Assembly (NCBI GenBank): GCA_946965045.2 | Contig: OX337236.1 | Location: 248,001 to 312,000 of the forward strand | Length of the DNA stretch: 64,000 nt | Direction: 5' to 3' | From: Epithemia pelagica | Lineage: Eukaryota > Bacillariophyta > Bacillariophyceae > Surirellales > Surirellaceae | The notes under the pieces: model-generated | What the model was told of the DNA's origin: nothing | The model's database searches: none | The model's input: only the letters and a program-made list of their open reading frames with translations | Part shown: positions 42,980 to 52,662 of the stretch, piece after piece | How positions within the stretch are numbered: position 1 is the stretch's first letter | How the letters are laid out: each line of letters begins with the position of its first letter | Program-made: the position numbers and the translations under genes

Positions 42980-45900
42980 TCAGAGCGGTTTAAGGGAGGA
43001 TTGGGGCCAGTTGGAGATAGCCTGGGGAGAAAGGCAGACGTGGTGTCGATTGCATTGCAACGGTTGGCCTTCCGAGTTTGTGCGTGAACGATGGGGACCG
43101 GTGCACCCGACAACAGAGTTTTTGTCGATGTACATAAAGCAATATTGCTTTTGGTCGAAACGGGGAATGGTGAGGGAAGACGCGAGGTCGGCAAGGAGCT
43201 TACCTGAGTGGGTATAACGTTCTTTCCCTGCCGCGGTGAGGGTGACAAGCGGGACGAGAGCTTTTTGGCCAGGGCGACGTTGGGGTTGAGCGGAGTCAGA
43301 ACGAGCACGCTTGGGCGGTGGTTGGTCGGCAGCACGGTCAGGAGGACGGTCCGAGGGGGAGCGACGCCGTTGGGCACGATCGTAGCGTTCAAGAGGAGAA
43401 CGAGAGTCACCCCGGTGATCAGGACGAGATGGTAGGAGATAGTTGGGGGTGGAGCGGCAAAACAAGGGTGACATGGAGTTGGTGTGTTGGTGGGAGAGTA
43501 TTGTAGGAGCCGTAAATAAAAGGGTAAAGGTGGATCTCCAATCCAAACAGTAGGTGAGATTTGAGTCGGTTGAGTGCGGGCTCACATCGTAGATGAGAGT
43601 GCACTGGGGAACAAAGCCTTCAGGGTCTGCGGTGGCGGGGCAAGCTATTTTGGTACGATTCTGGGCGCCCCAGCGGAGGAATTGTTGAAACAGGTCACAG
43701 GTGTGATGGAGAAGGGCCTGAGATAGTTGTAGCGTGTGACTGGGTTGCGAGGAAGCCAATGTCAACCATGCATCTCGAGTTTGAGCTTGATCAAACTGAT
43801 GAGCTGCCCAAAGCAATTGACCGGCAAGGGGACCGCGGAGAAGAAAGGGGCTAAAACCTGGAGGGAATTGGGGGAAGGAGTCGTCGTTGGTGAGTACTGT
43901 GTTTAAGAAAAACACAATATGATGGAAGAACAGCTTAAACTGGGTGCAGGAGAGACCTTGTTGCGGGAGGCGACCCTCTGGGGACAAGGGGATGGACCAG
44001 AGGAAGTGCCAAGGAGTGAGGGATAGATATAATGACTTAGGGTCGTCGAGATGAAGAGTCTGACCTGCGTTGATACGGAATGTTCTCAGTGCTTTACGCG
44101 GGGCTTCTGCGTGAAGGAAAGACTGAGAAAAATCGACGCGGAACGGAGCCACCGGGTATTTGGAAGCTTCAATGGCGGCGGCGAGGAGGTCAATGGCCGC
44201 TACCTCGGCGGCAGAGCTGCGATGATCAGCGCCTGCGTAGGGCAGAACTTGGCGCAGCCAATCGTTGTTGAGATGGCTGGGGGTATGGAGAAGCTCGTGG
44301 GAATAGGAGGGACGTCTCGTGGTTGTGGGCAAGTTGGGGTCAACCAAACGTAGATCAGTAGGTAGAGCAACGATGCCCAGGAAGGCCCATTGGACTACAT
44401 GAGGTGGGAGTTGGTCGGTGTCTTGGAAAATAAAGCGGTCAAAAGTAAATTGACCGCGCTCTTCCATGGTGCGTCGGATGAGGGGAAGATACGCGGAGGA
44501 AGCCAAGGTGGAATGCACATATTTGAGCCGTGTGCTCGTAAACCAAGTTGGGTTGTCAACCGGGAGATACCAGGGTGAGGTAGTGGTGGAAACCAGGGGT
44601 GCGTCCCAGGCCTGACGTTGGTGCGCCAAGGGGTTGAAGGATTGGGAGTGGTAGGACTCCATGGCTGGAGAGGCTGGGTGATAATGAGTGGGTCGACGTG
44701 GTGGGTTGTGGGGTGCATGAGGAGAGGCGTTGGAGTAGGCATTGGCTGTAGAGGTGGAAGGAGACCGCTGGAGGCGGGGGGGAGGAAGGGGGGGGAGGAA
44801 ATGCTCCTGTCGCGAGGGAGGACGAGGCGGAAGTTGCTGAATGGGGTTTTGGGTGGGAAACGGCGGTGGGTCCGGACCGACGAGGAGACGATTTTGATGG
44901 GGTTGAGGTGGCGGCTGCTGTGGTTCCAGCTGCTGAGGGGTTGGAGGAGCACGCTGTTGTGGTTCCATCTGCTGGGGTTGCAGAGGAGCACGAGAGACAG
45001 GGACTGGGGCAGGAAACCGTGGCGAGGGGTCCAGGGCTGCTGGTGATGGAATGCGAGCCGTTGGAGGGTGAAAGGCTGTAGGACGACGAGGGAGGCTTTC
45101 TGCGGGAGGTTCCAGAGGGAATGGTCGAACTTCCGGTGTCTGGGGAGAGGAAGGAGGGTTTTTTTGCGAGGGTTTGTCCGGGGAATCGACATTCAAACGG
45201 GTAACCGTGTTGGGTTGGGGTGGGTTGAGGGACGAAGATGGTGACCGATCGTGTGGGGTGGATATGACGCGTTGAGCGAGATGATCGTTTGGGAGGTGAT
45301 TCAAAAATTCCGGAAGGTATTTTTGGACATCAAAGGAAGAAAAGGATTTGAAACCGTAGGAGGTGGACCACGACTGTGTTTGAGGGCGAAAGAGGAAAGG
45401 AACGTATGTGTGGGTGTTGTCCACGTGAGGGATGTTTTGAGGGAGGAACAGGTCGACGTCTTGGGAGGATAGCATGTTTGCTTTCTCCCGAAAGAAAGTG
45501 AAGAATTTGGTTCGCATGGTATGGGACGGATTGTTTTGGAGGAGTGCATCGGAGAAAAGCTTGGTTGTAAGGGAGAAGAAAGGATGCACAAACAGGGCTT
45601 CATAAGGGTGGATACGAGCCGGATAAGAACGGGGAAGGTTGGTAGAGATGGGGACGTTCTTGAGGGTGGTGAGGTCGGCTGCTATCTGCTTGGAAGTGTG
45701 CCAAACGGTAGCAAAGTCGTCGGCGCGTTGACTCACGGTGAGGAGCCAATCGTTGACAAAAGGGACGTCAAGCCAAGAGAGAGTTGTTGCCAAGTCTTTG
45801 AGATGGGAAGAACGAGTGGCTGGCATCGGGTTGTAGGTTTGATTCCAACCAAGAATAGCGTTAATTAAACTGGCGGAGTCAGGAATGGAGGCAGGATCGA

Positions 45901-46825
45901 AAAGGAGACCAATAGGAAGATGATGATGACGAGGAAGGGGAAGGGCGGAAAGAGCAATCCAGGAGCCCTCGATAGGAGAAGTGTTCTCAACTTGAATTGT
46001 GAGAATGGGTTCGTCGACGCGATGGAGGCGCGAGAAAATTTGATGGGCATGTGGGGGGGAGTCTTGGGAGGGGATCCAAAGAGAATGCCACGGGTCGTCA
46101 GGCGAGTGGAGGCGTGACGTAGACTGTTCAAGGATAACAGTGGAAAATAGGGCTCGGTGAGCACGGAGGGAGGCCAGTATGGAACTGGGGTGGGAAGTAA
46201 TCCACGAGTAGGGGTTAAGTTGTGAAATGGATTGGGGACGGATGCCCGATTGGAAAGCGAACGCAGGGGCAATTAACGTTGTAGGAAAACGAAACTGCGA
46301 GGAGCTGATTTTCTGGGGGGTATCGGAAAATACATGTGCTTGCAAGCCTTTTCCGTTGAAGGCAAACGCCGTGGGCCCGAGGACAACCAGGTAAGGGCCG
46401 GACGGGGGTGGGATTTTGGAGGAAAGCTTGCTGGGATCGGTGGTGGGAGCCGAGTCAAGCTGGACAACGGCTAGGAAGCCGGCAATAGTAGGTGAGTCTG
46501 CAGCCAGGGTATACTTGGCAGGGGAAGTGACTACGGTAGCGTCGGGAGAGGAATTATTTGGCCCAAAATTCAGGGAAAGAAGATTGGCCAAAAATTCCTT
46601 CTGGATTTCCTTGGATTTTTCTTCAGGGGACAAGAAAATAAAGTCTTTAGAGTTTTGGAGATCGGTAGGGTGAAGAGGAGACATGCCGGAGAACTGATTT
46701 GGATAGGTTGTGGTGGATGCCACAGGCTTGAACAAACCAGAAGGGGAGAACGAAAGGAACGACTGGGTCGTATCGGGAGAGATTAATCCGCGAAGGGTAG
46801 GATTAATAGCGAAAGATAACGACAT
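42980..46825 (-). CDS. Gag-like ORF1 of the DIRS element
   Basis: ATG 46825 (MSLSFAINPTLRG) is preferred; the same frame extends upstream to an ATG at 46957 inside repeat B2, but those residues derive from the repeat. The 1281-residue protein has an N-terminal globular half, a central Pro/Gln-rich segment (QQMEPQQRAPPTPQQLEPQ), another helical region and a basic Arg/Ser/Asp-rich part (RSPLERYDRAQRRRSPSDR). It ends with a His/Cys-containing segment (CTGPHRSRTNSEGQPLQCNR) that may bind zinc. The position before RT-RH and the nucleic-acid-binding-like composition support a Gag role; sequence similarity to known Gags was not recognised. The frame is intact. Confidence 0.7.
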   Translation of the reverse strand: MSLSFAINPTLRGLISPDTTQSFLSFSPSGLFKPVASTTTYPNQFSGMSPLHPTDLQNSKDFIFLSPEEKSKEIQKEFLANLLSLNFGPNNSSPDATVVTSPAKYTLAADSPTIAGFLAVVQLDSAPTTDPSKLSSKIPPPSGPYLVVLGPTAFAFNGKGLQAHVFSDTPQKISSSQFRFPTTLIAPAFAFQSGIRPQSISQLNPYSWITSHPSSILASLRAHRALFSTVILEQSTSRLHSPDDPWHSLWIPSQDSPPHAHQIFSRLHRVDEPILTIQVENTSPIEGSWIALSALPLPRHHHLPIGLLFDPASIPDSASLINAILGWNQTYNPMPATRSSHLKDLATTLSWLDVPFVNDWLLTVSQRADDFATVWHTSKQIAADLTTLKNVPISTNLPRSYPARIHPYEALFVHPFFSLTTKLFSDALLQNNPSHTMRTKFFTFFREKANMLSSQDVDLFLPQNIPHVDNTHTYVPFLFRPQTQSWSTSYGFKSFSSFDVQKYLPEFLNHLPNDHLAQRVISTPHDRSPSSSLNPPQPNTVTRLNVDSPDKPSQKNPPSSPQTPEVRPFPLEPPAESLPRRPTAFHPPTARIPSPAALDPSPRFPAPVPVSRAPLQPQQMEPQQRAPPTPQQLEPQQPPPQPHQNRLLVGPDPPPFPTQNPIQQLPPRPPSRQEHFLPPLPPPRLQRSPSTSTANAYSNASPHAPHNPPRRPTHYHPASPAMESYHSQSFNPLAHQRQAWDAPLVSTTTSPWYLPVDNPTWFTSTRLKYVHSTLASSAYLPLIRRTMEERGQFTFDRFIFQDTDQLPPHVVQWAFLGIVALPTDLRLVDPNLPTTTRRPSYSHELLHTPSHLNNDWLRQVLPYAGADHRSSAAEVAAIDLLAAAIEASKYPVAPFRVDFSQSFLHAEAPRKALRTFRINAGQTLHLDDPKSLYLSLTPWHFLWSIPLSPEGRLPQQGLSCTQFKLFFHHIVFFLNTVLTNDDSFPQFPPGFSPFLLRGPLAGQLLWAAHQFDQAQTRDAWLTLASSQPSHTLQLSQALLHHTCDLFQQFLRWGAQNRTKIACPATADPEGFVPQCTLIYDVSPHSTDSNLTYCLDWRSTFTLLFTAPTILSHQHTNSMSPLFCRSTPNYLLPSRPDHRGDSRSPLERYDRAQRRRSPSDRPPDRAADQPPPKRARSDSAQPQRRPGQKALVPLVTLTAAGKERYTHSGKLLADLASSLTIPRFDQKQYCFMYIDKNSVVGCTGPHRSRTNSEGQPLQCNRHHVCLSPQAISNWPQSSLKPL

Positions 46826-46877
46826 GACAAAGGAAGCAAAGGCAAAGACAAGAAAGAAAGAAGAAAGGAAGAAAAAC

Positions 46878-47017
46878 ACCAACAGCAAACTTGGTAAAGA
46901 TTGCGTTGCTCCAAAAACTCTGAGCTCCATGGCTGCTGTTGGCAGACTCCTAGACATAGCTAGTGTGATCTAGCTAGACTACGTGTAGCTACCTGAGTGT
47001 CCTGTCGCTGACGCACA
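46878..47017 (-). repeat. split direct repeat B, outer copy (B2)
   Basis: Second copy of the 140-bp B block. In coding orientation it is the 5' terminal repeat and should include the element promoter; it ends 52 bases before the proposed Gag start. Confidence 0.95.
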
Positions 47018-48145
47018 TGATCCCATAAATTCGAGCAGTATATACACTCCTCCCATAACTTTGAAGACATCTACTAATTGGAATATAGACGTCATTGTCT
47101 TTTTCACTTGTAATTCTAATAGTTTGTGGAATTTTGAACATTTTCATATATCATAGTCTACACTGATTTTGAAATTATAACAGTCGTTTCGTGTATCAAA
47201 ACTTGGATGATTTTTGTGATTTTCTCATCCCATCGACCATGGCCCAACTTTGAGCAGTACGCACACACTCAATATCCAACAGTAAACGTCAAGACCTTCC
47301 ATTCTGGTGTAAAATAATATGAACTATAGGACTTTGTCTTTATTTGTGATTTGACAGCACCGCTGTTGAGCATTCGGCAATTCCCTCTCTCAGACCATGT
47401 TTTTGCCTGCTTCACAGCATTGACCCTTTTTTGACACATTGAACCTTTCCTTGGTCAACTTTCGCCTCCACATACCATCTGTCTTGATCAATTGACTCTC
47501 CTTCATCCATTCTGACCTGGTTTGGCATCATTGGAAGATGATCCATGCCATTTTCATTGTCCGCCCTCATTGTCTCTCATGGTCATCGCGGATGGCCGCT
47601 CAAGTTCGAGAAAAGCGACTAAAATGACAAAAAATTCTCACTATGAATAAATTTGTACTCGAAATTAAAACTGGGAGTTTTCAAACCGTGTTAAGATGGG
47701 AGCAGTTTATGGGACACAAACCATATATCGCTAAAGTTTTATGGGAGTAGTTTATTTGCTAATCCGTTACCCTTAAAACCCGTTCCTTACGTATGGCGTT
47801 AAGTAGTGTAGTCTTGACTACTCCTATTTAATTTTCGAAAAAGTCACGCATACTGGGTCATTGTGAGTCGGCGCCACAACAGCAGCCACAAAAGTCCCGT
47901 CGCGTCCACAAATTGAAAAACACAAATTTTGGCTGAAAGATAGACCACGCCAATCATAAAAGACTCACAGCATTACTGATACCTCTATCTAGTTTTTAGT
48001 TATGAGTGCTATCTTGGATCTGTAGAGCGTCTGTCGATCAACCACAAGAATCACATCACGTCACTTCACACGAAAAACTGAAAGCTTAAGCCATGGCCTA
48101 GTTGTCAGAAATGGAGAAGGTTGTACTACGCCCGATGGTTACAAA
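47018..48145. other. AT-rich non-coding region, partly the right arm of the TTAA element
   Basis: 47018-47784 is the right part of the TTAA-flanked element and 47803-48145 is ordinary flank. AT-rich, no open frame of note. Motifs of the type gggag(c/t)agt.tat recur at 47030, 47698 and 47744. Confidence 0.5.
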
Positions 48146-48828
48146 ATGCTGGTCTTTCGTCCATCGAAAGGGTTGTGGGCACTTCGAGTTGTAAGCGGTC
48201 GATATCTGGGTAATTCTATGCCCAGGTATCTTAGCGCCATGGCACCGGAGAAGGAGAATACACCAAAGAGTTGGTGGGTTACCTGCGACAGTGATATGGG
48301 CATGAATGTCCTTAGTGGTAAGGGATGCACGTACGTACCAGCAGAATATCCAATATTAGTTCTTGGCCCGACGTTTCTTGCTGTTCGAGACGACGGCAAA
48401 TCGTCATGGGGAAACGGAGTCCCTAAAGAGCTTGATGATAAGCTTCGTGGAAAACAGAACTCTTTGCCGCGACCAAATTTGATCTGCTTGGGCCAAGATG
48501 GCGATTCAGCGGAAAAATCCAAACCCTGGCAACAGGTCTCTCTTCCGATACATACTACTGCAGAAACTCATTTGGCAATGAAATTTATCGTGGACTACCC
48601 AACGGATTGGATGATGCAATTCGTGGAAGGAAAAAGTCTCTTCCACCTGTCGGCTGTGTCAACCTTGGACCCAACGAAGAATGGTTTGTGAGATTCTCTG
48701 ATGGTGCATGGAGCTGCAGTGGAATAACCGATTCCTGCAACGAGCGTATTGACAAGCTGAAAGAAGGAGGCTCCCAGATCTTTGAGATTCTGTTTGGTTT
48801 CAACGACGCTTGGATGATTCGATACTAA
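48146..48828 (+). pseudogene. repeat-containing hypothetical protein, frame broken once
   Basis: The first part reads from ATG 48146, and the same frame is open further upstream (VRNGEGCTTPDGYKMLV), so the gene may start earlier. The C-terminal part lies in the next frame and ends at 48828. Both halves contain the same motif: SWGNGVPKELDDKLRGKQNSLP and NEIYRGLPNGLDDAIRGRKK, each followed by an LG.(D/N)(G/E) strand; the second continues with EEWFVRFSDGAWSCSG. This internal repeat shows that both frames were coding. The shift lies at about 48525-48550, and dropping one base near gtctctcttcc would restore the frame. No family was recognised. A sequencing error or a true pseudogene cannot be told apart. 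Confidence 0.55.
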
Positions 48829-48940
48829 TCGTAGTAGCAAGAACTCTCAACTAGTGAAGATACCAACGCCTTTTAGGATCAGCCACAACGATTTTCGGGT
48901 CTTCGCGGTGGCGTTATTTCTGTGTAGTCAAATCGAGACA

Positions 48941-49213
48941 TTACCGCCCACAACCCAAGCGCGGGATTGCGAATGTAGAAAATGTCTTTTCGATTTCTCC
49001 CTTGGTCGATTTACCAGGACAATGCACAATTTCGAAGCGACCTGAACACGATCCGTGAATCAAATGCGCCACAGCTGATAGGTTGTCCTGCAGCTCCTGG
49101 TGTTGCTCCATGAGCTGCATGATCTTGGGAGTCCACACGTAACCGCACTTACGAATCAGAGTGTCCACACTGTCGTCTTCACCAAAGCGTTCAACGCCGG
49201 GACAATTCGGCAC
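48941..49213 (-). other. possible exon or gene fragment
   Basis: A 90-codon frame has protein-like composition (CGYVWTPKIMQLMEQHQELQ, DNLSAVAHLIHGSCSGRFEI) but no ATG; it opens at a GTG. It could be an exon of an unrecognised gene or a remnant. The region between it and 49440 shows nothing else. Confidence 0.25.
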
Positions 49214-49440
49214 ACAGAAAAGTCACTGCAGTAATTGTGAAGGTGCGTTTATCTAGCCAGGCTTGAACACATGGGACCACCCATCAAATTTCCTTCTCTC
49301 AGTTCTATGAATTTGCTGGCGGCGTACCGCACGACACCCGGAGGACGTACGTGAAAGTATGAGATTGAGGTCAAACGAGAAGATGAAAGCCTTCCAACCT
49401 TCCAGCTCATCTTCGATGTCATCTATTCATTGCCTTCTGT

Positions 49441-50624
49441 TCAACCATCCTCCTCCTCCTCATTATCATCATACTCCTCCTCATCAACGTCGTCCTCGTC
49501 ACTGTCCGACTCGGGGACACAGAAGAACTCCCCTGCTGCAATTGGTCTCACAGCAACAACAGCAGCACTCCCATCTTCCAGCTCAACAACCTTGCAGTTG
49601 GGATCGGTGGAAGATCGGTGCATTTCGCAATCCGGCATATCCTTTTCAGTAAATACAATTGTCCCTTCTTCTATATTATCCGTTGCATACAATCCGTCTA
49701 CGTTCATCATTTGCTCCCCTTTTTTGCAATCCGGCAAGGTAGATTGTATAGCATCCGGATTATCCTTGCAAAAGAAATCCCTGGCATAAGACACCGAAGG
49801 ACACTCTTGCGGTAAAATAAGTGTGCGATGAAACCACAATCGAGTACTGAACAAAGCATAAAGATGAGTGAGTTCACCTGTAGATTCGAAAGAACAAAAC
49901 AAGTCTTCAGGACGTACTTGATGCATAGAATATCACCTTCTTCGCAGTTGACATGTATTCGAGACTCCTTGTCCCACTCTCTCACACCATGGTTCTTGAA
50001 ATGATCCAAAAGTTGCCGTGTTGGACGAATGATCCATTTCTTGGATCCAGACAACTGGTAGTGCCATGTACCGTCAAACGAGATTGAATCCGTGTGTTCA
50101 GGGCGACCTTCCAAGTTTAGATTGCCAGTCGGATTTAGTCCAAAGAATACCCAAATAGCACCGGAAGGGTATTTCCATTTAATTTCAGGAAGCGGATCTT
50201 CCAAGGGTAATCGTGACAGTACATGTTTGTAAGCCTTTTTGTCCTTTTGCACGAGAAAACTGCAGTAGCCACGTCTCCTGGTTGACGGTGTAGGGTTCAA
50301 GAATTCGTTTGGTGCAACGTTTTTGGTACCGTTTCGTCCATCACCAGGTGTTTCGACGCACCATGACGCCTTATCTTCGTCACTCAGACTCTCAAATAAA
50401 GCAACCAGGTCCTTCCATCCCAGCCTCCCTTGACTCTTGCCTCTATGTCCTTTGATATGAACAATTTGGTATTTTTCAAAAGCTTCTAGCAAGGCACTGC
50501 TTGCCTTGCGATCCTCAAAACGAAGTAGAAACTTTGGATCACAGTGATCAGGTCGCCGAATCCCCATTCTATCCAATGTATTTTTGGCGGCAAGAGAATA
50601 GAGCAGCCGTCGAGTGAGCTGCAT
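49441..50624 (-). CDS. JmjC-type Fe(II)/2-oxoglutarate oxygenase with acidic tail
   Basis: Exons 50624-49918 and 49846-49441 are joined by a 71-bp intron (GTACGT...TTCAG) that restores the conserved strand GDILCINTRLWFHRTLI; 370 residues. The iron triad of the cupin fold is visible: His and Asp in EHTDSISFDGTWHYQ and the distal His in LWFHRT. KKWIIRPT supplies the usual co-substrate-side strand. After the barrel, residues about 290-350 (IEEGTIVF, DPNCKVVELEDGSAAVVAV, RPIAAGEFF) resemble the end of a SET domain, and an Asp/Glu tail closes the protein. Substrate could be a protein or RNA residue. ATG 50624 is chosen because earlier Mets would overlap the UTP6 coding end. The gap to UTP6 is 37 bp. 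Confidence 0.75.
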
Positions 50625-50661
50625 CCTTTGAGAACAGGTACAATCGGTTGGCAGATGGTAT

Positions 50662-52662
50662 TTACCCAAGCATTTCTTGTCTCTTCTTCTCTTGGTATGT
50701 TCGACCCACTTCTGTGTTTCCAAACAACTTGGCGGCCTCGTCGTACAAGCGCACTAAATGTTTTTGGCTGCCGGAATCTTTGTCGTTTTCGTACGCAGAT
50801 TTTTCCACCTTGACAGCCTCTTCGACCAAATCGATCAAGCTCTGGTCGTCAAACGAAGAAGAAAAGATGGAACCCAAGGAGGATTCGATAAGAACTGTTT
50901 TGTAGACTTTCCGTGCCTGTGTAACGTCGTTCTTTTCATTGAGGTACTGAAGAAAGAGCAAGCAAGCGTCCAACGCATGGCGAACACCAAAGATGGGTTC
51001 TTCCATTTCCTGCAAGGGGACAAATCCAGGTGTCAAGAGTGCAATCTTCTCAAAGAGAGACATGAGACCAGTGTCGCCTTTTGCCTGCAATTTCGCTCCA
51101 AAGAGGTGAAGTAGCAATTCATAGTAGGTTGGATGGTTCATTTCCGTCTTGTTCAGGGCAGACTGAAGGATTTTAACGGGTCCTTCTTCTGACAATTCGG
51201 CGAGGTGAAGCCAGACTTTCAATGCGTCTTCTGTGGGCCTCACATCGGCAAATCGCTTCAAGCAATCCGCCGCTTCATCCTTTCGTTCCAGACGAGACAA
51301 CAACAGTGCTTGTTCCATGACAAGATCCGAAGAGAAGAAGTCGGCTTTTTCTGCTTCCTGAAAGAGAGTTTCCAACAAATCAATCCCCTTTGAAATGTCT
51401 GCATCCTCCTCGTCGTCTTCCTCGTCTTGATCAGCCTCTTCCTGCAAACTTGCAATATATCTTGTAATCATGCGAATGGCCTTCAAATACATGTCTCCTG
51501 TGGGGAGCATTTGAGTAGCCTGTCGCAACACATCCAAGACGGATGTACCCTCTGAAACCTCCCCTTTTGTGGAATCGTCGTTCAGCCGACGCTTTTTTGG
51601 ATTAGGTGCTTGTGTAGAACCTTTATTGTCCTCATCTTCATTGTCAGGCTCACCCTCGTCGTCATCCTCAGGTGATTTGTCGGCAGCTTTTGTCTTTTGC
51701 TTGTTCTCCCATTGGAACAGCGCCCACGCCATCCATGCATCAGGATTGTCCTTGCACAAATCGTCTCGAATACTTTGGACAATTTCCTTTTGAAAGCCTG
51801 CCGTATCGGGAAAAAGACGACATTGATCCCAAAACTTGAGCCGAAAGGCTACATCCTTGGGAATGGCCGTCACGGCGTTTCGAAAGACGACACGAGCCAC
51901 GTGAAAGGGGTCGGCCTCTTGTGTCTCGTCTGGTGCCGAGTCTGATCCTTCTTGTTTCTTGTTATCGCTGTTCTTGTCTTGTTTCGTCGAATCTCCTTGT
52001 AAAATTCCTTTTCGGGCCTGCAATCGTTGGACAAAATGCAATTCCAAGGCAAAGAGTTGCAACCACAAGTCGTGGGATTGTTGATTGTGCGCTCGAATCC
52101 CTCGTTGCATCAAGACACGGGCATTTTGCATACTTCCAAGGGCAAAAAATTCATGCGAGGCTGCCTCCCACCATAAACCGGCTTCATGAGGAAAAAGCTG
52201 CAAGGCTTCGGCAAGAATACGACTGAGTGCCGTATGGGCTTGGATTTCTTTGCAAAATTCAGCGTATTGCAAATACAAGCTCACATCGGACTTGCCAAAC
52301 TTGATGAGTGTCCGTCTCCACAAACGATGAATGTGATTGACAATGTGCGAATCACCAATACTCTTGCCAAGCTTTGTTTCGTGTTCGGCATTGGCCGTAT
52401 CGTCGGGAGTTTGTTCCTGCTGTCGTTGCCGGGCCAGCTTTTTGTAGCGCAATTGGCGCAACTTTTCCAGATCGACTTCGGCTTGAATATATCGCAAAAA
52501 GTCGGCCTTGCGAGCATCTTGAATCCTGCGCAGATCGTATTCCGAATTGCGACGGCGATCGACAATTTGGTGAATTTCGTCCGCTGTAAACAATTGTCGA
52601 TCTTGCAGATCCTGGAGGGCAGGGACCATCTCGTCCAACGCGGCTTGAACATCGTCCGCCAT
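50662..52662 (-). CDS. UTP6: U3 small nucleolar RNP protein UTP6
   Basis: An intron-free frame of 666 codons. The N terminus is the UTP6 signature: MADDVQAALDEMVPALQDLQ followed by FTADEIHQIVDRRRNSEYDL and YIQAEVDLEKLRQLRYKKL. HAT (half-a-TPR) repeats follow, for example LWWEAASHEFFALGSMQNAR and LWLQLFALELHFVQ. Acidic linkers (EDDDEGEPDNEDED near residue 325 and DEEDDEEDAD near 415) interrupt the helical repeats. UTP6 is part of the UTP-B complex of the small-subunit processome and acts in the nucleolus in 18S rRNA maturation. It is upstream of, and on the same strand as, the JmjC-type gene, and downstream of a ribosome-biogenesis-type DEAH helicase on the same strand. Confidence 0.93.
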   Translation of the reverse strand: MADDVQAALDEMVPALQDLQDRQLFTADEIHQIVDRRRNSEYDLRRIQDARKADFLRYIQAEVDLEKLRQLRYKKLARQRQQEQTPDDTANAEHETKLGKSIGDSHIVNHIHRLWRRTLIKFGKSDVSLYLQYAEFCKEIQAHTALSRILAEALQLFPHEAGLWWEAASHEFFALGSMQNARVLMQRGIRAHNQQSHDLWLQLFALELHFVQRLQARKGILQGDSTKQDKNSDNKKQEGSDSAPDETQEADPFHVARVVFRNAVTAIPKDVAFRLKFWDQCRLFPDTAGFQKEIVQSIRDDLCKDNPDAWMAWALFQWENKQKTKAADKSPEDDDEGEPDNEDEDNKGSTQAPNPKKRRLNDDSTKGEVSEGTSVLDVLRQATQMLPTGDMYLKAIRMITRYIASLQEEADQDEEDDEEDADISKGIDLLETLFQEAEKADFFSSDLVMEQALLLSRLERKDEAADCLKRFADVRPTEDALKVWLHLAELSEEGPVKILQSALNKTEMNHPTYYELLLHLFGAKLQAKGDTGLMSLFEKIALLTPGFVPLQEMEEPIFGVRHALDACLLFLQYLNEKNDVTQARKVYKTVLIESSLGSIFSSSFDDQSLIDLVEEAVKVEKSAYENDKDSGSQKHLVRLYDEAAKLFGNTEVGRTYQEKKRQEMLG

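Larger units (their letters stand above)
36638..47017 (-). mobile_element. DIRS/Ngaro-type tyrosine-recombinase retrotransposon with split direct repeats
   Basis: Four terminal blocks define the element. In plus orientation they run A1 (36638-36811), a 16-bp spacer, B1 (36828-36967), A2 (36968-37141), the interior, and B2 (46878-47017). Read on the minus strand this is the split direct repeat plan of PAT/Ngaro elements: one repeat upstream, and its second copy nested between two copies of the other downstream. The interior has a Gag-like ORF, an RT/RNase H ORF of DIRS type and a tyrosine recombinase, all minus strand. Two extra ORFs lie on the plus strand. No target duplication is seen, as expected for recombinase-mediated insertion. 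All long frames are intact, so the copy may be recent or active. Confidence 0.9.
36605..47802. mobile_element. TTAA-flanked inverted-repeat element split by the DIRS insertion
   Basis: CGCCATACGTAAGG at 36609-36622 is matched by its exact reverse complement at 47785-47798, and both are flanked on the outside by TTAA (36605-36608 and 47799-47802). A TTAA duplication is the hallmark of piggyBac-type elements. Removing the DIRS element (36638-47017) leaves about 810 bp. That remainder is AT-rich and shows no transposase, so it would be non-autonomous. Related short motifs (gagcagtatata) occur on both sides of the DIRS insertion, at 36624 and 47030. Confidence 0.55.

Noticed and set aside
42619-43410. 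263-residue minus-strand frame bridging Gag and RT
   Set aside because: It overlaps the Gag end and RT start in another frame and has no motif; most likely a shadow.
46825-46957. Upstream extension of Gag into repeat B2
   Set aside because: The extra residues come from the terminal repeat, which also occurs at 36828-36967 where no Gag follows.
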